Below are positions 60,397 through 64,000 of a stretch of DNA of 64,000 nt, in pieces. The stretch lies in assembly GCA_900768105.1 (NCBI GenBank), contig CAAGBQ010000131.1:10408-74407 (forward strand), read 5' to 3'. Made by a program: the position numbers and the translations under genes. The first letter of the stretch is position 1. Every line of letters begins with the position of its first letter. The notes under the pieces are model-generated. The model saw only the letters and a list, made by a program, of their open reading frames with translations, was not told the DNA's origin and did not search any database. This DNA comes from Oscillospiraceae bacterium. Lineage in GTDB: Bacteria; Bacillota; Clostridia; Oscillospirales; Ruminococcaceae.

Positions 60397-60414
60397 ATAT
60401 CGGAAATAAGAATT

Positions 60415-60450
60415 CCCTGCGTTTCCTTTCGGGAACGCAGGGGACTTTTT
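60415..60450 (+). terminator. Terminator after the isomerase gene
   Basis: Stem CCCTGCGTTTCC / GGGAACGCAGGG with TTTC loop, then GGAC-free run of five T residues. Confidence 0.85.
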
Positions 60451-60524
60451 GCTTTGCCGAATATTCATTGATATATTTTGTTTGCTGCCGTTTAAAGCTT
60501 TTCTTCATAAGGATGAGAATTATA

Positions 60525-60774
60525 TTGTGTTTGCGCAGAACCGATGGTATAATAGAAACGAATCAGCTTGTGCCAAAAGCGTGAACGGCCGGATGGGCGC
60601 TTTCTGCAAAAGGCAGCAGAAAGCGGCTTTGCATCCGCCATGTGCGGTTCGGGATATTTTGTGAAGGCTCGCCGTGCGTTGGAATCGGCAACATTGCGGA
60701 AGCGGCATGGAGCTTGTAAAAAATTATATGTGCAGATAGAGTTGACTGCGGAAGGCCGCCGGGAGCGGCTTTTT
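60525..60774 (+). ncRNA. Candidate short structured transcript (promoter, long hairpin, terminator)
   Basis: TTGTGT-17-TATAAT (60525-60553) begins a stretch with no convincing gene. A long nested hairpin follows (60587-60639: GGCCGGATG / CATCCGCC outside, GCTTTCTGC / GCAGAAAGC inside). A terminator (GCCGC-CGGGA-GCGGC then TTTTT, 60752-60774) gives an expected RNA of about 215 nt. It may be a small RNA or a leader whose gene has decayed. Confidence 0.45.
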
Positions 60775-61161
60775 AAAGGTATTTGGGTTAGTATACTCTA
60801 ACTAAAAAGAAGAGGGATAAAAAATAAAGCTCAAGGAAGCAAAGATTACGGAGGAAATGCGCTGTTCGGCAAAATTAAAGCAACGGCGGATTGTTTGAAA
60901 GAGAAATGTATCTGAACGGGGGCGCGGGAGCCTCGGCAGCGGAGATACACGGCAATGCTCTCTGCTCTTTTACCGTGCGTGTTTCCTGTCGTAGGGTACA
61001 GCCGAAGCACCGAAAGACGCAAACGGAAGTTTTAGCCGGATATAGTTACAACCGCCCGCCATTTTGTAAGGCCGCAGAGCCGGCTGTGCGGCAGAAAAAG
61101 CTCCGCGAGGGGCTGCCGTAAAACCTATAATGCTTGAAAATACTTTGAGGAGGCAGTATAA
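60775..61161. other. Gene-poor stretch with dyads and coding debris
   Basis: A dyad GTTAG-TATACT-CTAAC (60787-60802) precedes a ribosome site AGAGGG and an ATA-initiated 24-codon frame (60824-60898: IKLKEAKITEEMRCSAKLKQ, then a stop) that looks like a gene start whose ATG has mutated. A 22-bp near-palindrome GCCGCAGAGCC/GGCTGTGCGGC lies at 61071-61092 and CGGCAG...CTGCCG at 61089-61118. No full gene is seen. Confidence 0.45.
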
Positions 61162-61770
61162 ATGTCTTTTTTTGAAAATACCCGCAAGCCGGTTGGCTTT
61201 GGAGGAAAAGTGATGGTCTTTATGATGAATTTCGGTCATTGTGCGCTGGCAAACTGGGGATTCCGGTTTCTTCGGACGGCCGAAAACGCAACGGTTTTGG
61301 ACTGCGGCTGCGGAGGCGGTGCAAACATCAAAAGACTGCTTGAAATATGCCCGAAGGGGCGCGTTTTTGGCATTGATTATGCCGATGTCAGCGTCGCGGC
61401 TTCTCAAAAAAACAACCGTGAAGCCATAAAGGCCGGCCGTTGCACCATATTGCAAGCCGGAGTAGCCGATTTGCCGTTTGAAAGCGCGATGTTCGACCTG
61501 GTCACGGCGTTTGAAACGGTTTACTTTTGGCCGGAACCGGTGCAAAGCTTTGGGGAGATTTTTCGTGTGCTGAAGCCCGGCGGCAGCCTGTTGATTTGCA
61601 ACGAATGCGGCGGCAGAGCCGGTAAAGGGGAGAAATGGGAGAAGAAAATCGACGGGATGAAGGTTTATGGAGAGGGAGAGCTGACCGCCTTTTTGAAAGA
61701 AGCAGGCTTCCGAAACATTCGGACTTACACAAATCAAAAGGGCTGGATTTGTGTGGCTGCGCAGAAATGA
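61162..61770 (+). CDS. Class I SAM-dependent methyltransferase
   Basis: 202 aa. Motif I is VLDCGCGGGANIKRLLE, followed by GIDYADVSVAASQ (acidic loop), and FDLVTAFETVYFWPEPVQSF is motif IV/V. The length and fold match the UbiE/SmtA-like family. AGGAGG lies before the ATG. It begins a co-oriented run with two hydrolases and a second methyltransferase (to 64000). The substrate is unknown. Confidence 0.9.
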   Translation: MSFFENTRKPVGFGGKVMVFMMNFGHCALANWGFRFLRTAENATVLDCGCGGGANIKRLLEICPKGRVFGIDYADVSVAASQKNNREAIKAGRCTILQAGVADLPFESAMFDLVTAFETVYFWPEPVQSFGEIFRVLKPGGSLLICNECGGRAGKGEKWEKKIDGMKVYGEGELTAFLKEAGFRNIRTYTNQKGWICVAAQK

Positions 61771-61864
61771 TGATAAGGTTATGCCAAATCTGACGGCGCG
61801 GAGAAAATGCAAAAGACGGATTTATGATGTGTGTCGAAAAGAAAACAAACCAAGGAGGAATTTT

Positions 61865-62770
61865 ATGAGTATTTTTGCTTCTTTGCTGCGCGGAGCATAC
61901 AGGCTTTCCGGCGCGAAAAAGGCGTTTGGTTTGCCGGAAGATGAAATAGCAAAGGTAATTGAAAAACAAAATCGCAGCCGCGGCGTGTTTACGCCTACCG
62001 ACCGCAAGGCACACTATGAAACGATTACGGTGAACGGCTTTCCGTGCCTGATTGTCCGCGAAAAGCCGAAGCCGTCCGAGCGTGCTATCCTCTATTTTTT
62101 CGGGGGCGGAATGGTTATCGGTCCGGATAGGGGAGACCTGCCCGTTATGCGCAAGCTGATGCGTGATACGGGCTGTGATGTGTGGTTTCCGTTTTATCCG
62201 CTATGTACGGAGCATTGTATCACTGATACATATGCAATGGCATATGAATGCTATCGCAGAATGATTAAGCTATACGGCGGCGGAAATGTCAGCACCTGCG
62301 GCTTTTCCTCCGGAGGCGCATTGGCGCTTGGCATTGCCGCGCACAATAACGCACAGGCGCAGCCGCTTCCGCAGCCGCGGCATATTGTTGCCGTTTCTCC
62401 CGGGGAGGTGCCGTGGAACGATGCCGAAAAGGCACGGATGCAGGCGCTGAACGAACGGGATGTTGCCATTGACTATGCTTTTATGGTGACGGTAGAGAAG
62501 TTTATGCGCCATGGGCAGAAGAATGTGCCGGACTATATGATTTCCGGTTCACGCGGCGATTTTTCCGGTGTGGGCGATATTCACTTTTTTTATTCTTCGG
62601 ATGAGGTCCTTTACGGCGCTCTGCCGGATTTTGAAGAAGCCTGCAAGCGTGCGGATGTTCCGTATACCGCATTTGCAAGACCGAAGATGGTCCACTGCTA
62701 TTGTATGCTGCCGTATTTCAAAGAGGCAAGGGAGGACTTTGCCAAGATAACGGATATTTTAAAGAAATAA
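61865..62770 (+). CDS. Alpha/beta hydrolase (hormone-sensitive lipase/steryl acetyl hydrolase-like)
   Basis: 301 aa from ATG 61865 with AGGAGG upstream. LYFFGGGMVIGPDRGDLPVM is the oxyanion-hole block (here FGGG rather than HGGG). TCGFSSGGALALGIA holds the nucleophile serine (G-x-S-x-G). Asp and His of the triad are likely in FYSSDEVLYGALP and RPKMVHCYCM. It probably hydrolyses short esters in the cytoplasm. It is followed by a hydrolase stub and another hydrolase. Confidence 0.86.
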   Translation: MSIFASLLRGAYRLSGAKKAFGLPEDEIAKVIEKQNRSRGVFTPTDRKAHYETITVNGFPCLIVREKPKPSERAILYFFGGGMVIGPDRGDLPVMRKLMRDTGCDVWFPFYPLCTEHCITDTYAMAYECYRRMIKLYGGGNVSTCGFSSGGALALGIAAHNNAQAQPLPQPRHIVAVSPGEVPWNDAEKARMQALNERDVAIDYAFMVTVEKFMRHGQKNVPDYMISGSRGDFSGVGDIHFFYSSDEVLYGALPDFEEACKRADVPYTAFARPKMVHCYCMLPYFKEAREDFAKITDILKK

Positions 62771-62785
62771 AATCGGAGCAACGCT

Positions 62786-62893
62786 ATGAAATACTTTGAA
62801 TTTGGCACGGAGAATCCGGAACTTATGGTCATGCTCCACGGCGCCATATCGGCGATGCTGTCGTGGGTCATGATAATGTTTGTTAAAGAATAG
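62786..62893 (+). pseudogene. N-terminal stub of an alpha/beta hydrolase
   Basis: A 35-codon frame from ATG 62786, MKYFEFGTENPELMVMLHGA, ends at TAG 62891. It reads like the first strand and HG oxyanion loop of a hydrolase followed by hydrophobic residues (ISAMLSWVMIMF), after which the rest is missing. It is 11 bp before a full hydrolase gene. I read it as a remnant of a tandem copy, though a real short peptide is possible. Confidence 0.55.
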
Positions 62894-62904
62894 GGGGCGT
62901 AAAA

Positions 62905-63681
62905 ATGCTGTTTGAAGCTTTGGGCGACAGGAAAAATCCCGCCGTGCTGTTTTTCCATGCCATGGGCGTAACGGGAGAGAGCAGCGAACCCGTGGCGCAT
63001 TATTTGCAGGGCAGATACTTTTGTATTCTTCCTACATCCTCCGTTTACTGCGTGGGACAGAGATACCGCAGCAAAGCGGACGAGGTGGAACAGGTTGAAA
63101 AGTTTTTGTACGAGCAAGGGGTGAAAAGTCTTGCTTTGGTTGTTGCATCTTCTATCGGGGCGGACCTTGCCATGGCTTTTATCTCGCAAACAAAACTGCC
63201 GGTAGAGCATGTCTTTTTCGACGGCGGACAATTCGCTCAAATCGGGAAAAGCACGCGCCGGATTATGACGCCGTTTTTATATTTTGCAATCAAAAGCCTG
63301 TACTGGTCGAAGGGCGGAACGCTCAAAAAAATAATGTGGTGCGACGACGATGCAATAAAACCCTATTTTATTGCCGCGGGCAAGGCGCTGAGGTACGGCA
63401 ATCTTCGCCGCCAGCTTTCGGACAGCCTTGAAGATAAGCCATTTCCGCCGCTTTCGGAAAAATTGCAGAGAAATACATATTTTGAGTTCGGCAGCATTGA
63501 AGAACACATTAAATACAGGGATGCGGTTATAAGGGCTTATCCGCAGGGCAATTTTCCCGTTTTTGAAAACTGCAATCATATGCAGTATCAGATTCAAAAT
63601 CCGCAGGGCTTTGCAAAAATGCTGCGGTCGATTATAGAAGAAGACAAATTAGTATGGGGGAACGAAGGTGTTTTGGGATAG
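62905..63681 (+). CDS. Alpha/beta hydrolase-fold protein
   Basis: 258 aa. VLFFHAMGVTGESSEPVAHY is the first strand and oxyanion loop, LALVVASSIGADLAMAFI is the nucleophile elbow (A-S-S-I-G in place of G-x-S-x-G), and FENCNHMQYQIQNPQGFAK carries the expected histidine. It is likely an esterase or a related non-esterase member. It overlaps the downstream methyltransferase by 14 bp. Confidence 0.83.
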   Translation: MLFEALGDRKNPAVLFFHAMGVTGESSEPVAHYLQGRYFCILPTSSVYCVGQRYRSKADEVEQVEKFLYEQGVKSLALVVASSIGADLAMAFISQTKLPVEHVFFDGGQFAQIGKSTRRIMTPFLYFAIKSLYWSKGGTLKKIMWCDDDAIKPYFIAAGKALRYGNLRRQLSDSLEDKPFPPLSEKLQRNTYFEFGSIEEHIKYRDAVIRAYPQGNFPVFENCNHMQYQIQNPQGFAKMLRSIIEEDKLVWGNEGVLG

Positions 63682-64000
63682 TGTTGCATGGATATACGAT
63701 GTTTTTGCAAATATCATCAATAGAAAAGCAAACAAAGCGCTGTGTGCGGCGATAGAAAAACAGATTTCACTTTCCGATAATGTGCTTGAATGTGCATGCG
63801 GAACCGGACTTTTGACCGGGGTAATCGCACCCCGCTGCAAAAGCCTGACCGCCACCGATTTTTCCGCAAAGATGCTGAAGCGGGCGAAAAAGAAATATGG
63901 GAAATACGGCAATGTGCGGTTTGAACAGGCAAATATTCTTCGCCTGCCTTATCCGGATGAATGCTTTGATGCGGTAGTTGCGGCAAATGTGATACACCTG
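63668..64000 (+). CDS. Class I SAM-dependent methyltransferase, partial at right edge
   Basis: Reads from GTG 63668 for 111 codons to the window edge without a stop. MFWDSVAWIYDVFANIINRK, VLECACGTGLLTGVIAP (motif I), LTATDFSAKMLKRAKKKYG and FEQANILRLPYPDECFDAVV (motif IV region) are typical of the UbiE/Methyltransf_11 group. Overlap with the hydrolase gene shows they are cotranscribed. Confidence 0.9.
   Translation, partial: MFWDSVAWIYDVFANIINRKANKALCAAIEKQISLSDNVLECACGTGLLTGVIAPRCKSLTATDFSAKMLKRAKKKYGKYGNVRFEQANILRLPYPDECFDAVVAANVIHL

Noticed and set aside
60450..60780. T-box leader
   Set aside because: I see no T-box consensus (AGGGTGGNACCGCG) or specifier loop.
60891..61121. 76-codon frame before the methyltransferase gene
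   Set aside because: No ribosome site, spans two inverted repeats and its translation looks random.

Overview
The window looks like a chromosomal segment of an anaerobic, spore-forming Bacillota (Clostridia, probably a gut Oscillospirales or Lachnospirales relative). The evidence is a SpoVT homologue, Gram-positive promoters (TTGACA-17-TATAAT variants), strong Shine-Dalgarno sites, an oxygen-sensitive iron-sulfur flavoenzyme of the 2-enoate reductase type, and an EpsG-type glycan polymerase. I saw no rRNA, CRISPR array, transposase or prophage gene. One tRNA-Arg(ACG) is present.

Layout. 1-2.7 kb: a Crp/Fnr-type regulator (cut by the left edge) divergent from a 2-enoate reductase-like enzyme, with two related palindromes between them. 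2.8-19.9 kb: one long co-oriented surface-glycan operon. It begins with a PglE-, PglC- and PglD-like trio (priming amino-sugar synthesis and transfer) and continues with glycosyltransferases, an EpsG-like polymerase, a LicD phosphotransferase, a Wzx-like flippase, two acyltransferases, a GNAT enzyme and an unusual ATP-grasp/beta-propeller fusion. The AT-richer 3' part ends on the 3' stub of another gene, which suggests a recombination scar. 20-29.5 kb: a nucleotidyltransferase, a CMD-family protein and flavodoxin, a LytTR/GHKL two-component pair, SpoVT, an AraC regulator divergent from a zinc alcohol dehydrogenase, and a patch of small unrecognised proteins. 29.6-37.6 kb: a MarR-controlled heterodimeric ABC exporter, a paralogous pair of small membrane-anchored proteins, an MFS permease, the tRNA and a frameshifted EamA transporter.

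37.7-47 kb: psuK-psuG (pseudouridine breakdown), a CofE-like amide ligase, a MerR/GyrI operon with two dyads at its promoter, a lipoprotein, two phospholipid enzymes and an M18 aminopeptidase. 47-56 kb: mostly minus-strand cell-envelope genes: a cysteine-repeat DHHW lipoprotein, a glycolipid-type glycosyltransferase, Ogt, a PlsC/zinc-ribbon protein, then an MBOAT-DHHW pair (O-acetylation) with a DUF4358 lipoprotein; two XRE regulators interrupt them. 56-58.5 kb: a degenerate 95-bp direct repeat spaced by exactly 200 bp, then an ABC-2/GntR operon. 58.5-64 kb: DUF6440 and membrane proteins, an eIF-2B/MtnA-like isomerase, a roughly 700-bp gene-poor stretch with a promoter, long hairpin and terminator, then a methyltransferase/hydrolase cluster running off the right edge.

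Main themes are envelope glycan and lipid building and many small regulator-plus-target modules with visible operators. The most unusual items are the ATP-grasp/propeller fusion, the 200-bp-spaced repeat with TTGTA steps every 9 nt, the MerR promoter with two dyads, the recurring TTGAGCACG word near gene ends, and the Cys-repeat DHHW lipoprotein. All family assignments are by eye; no database search was run.
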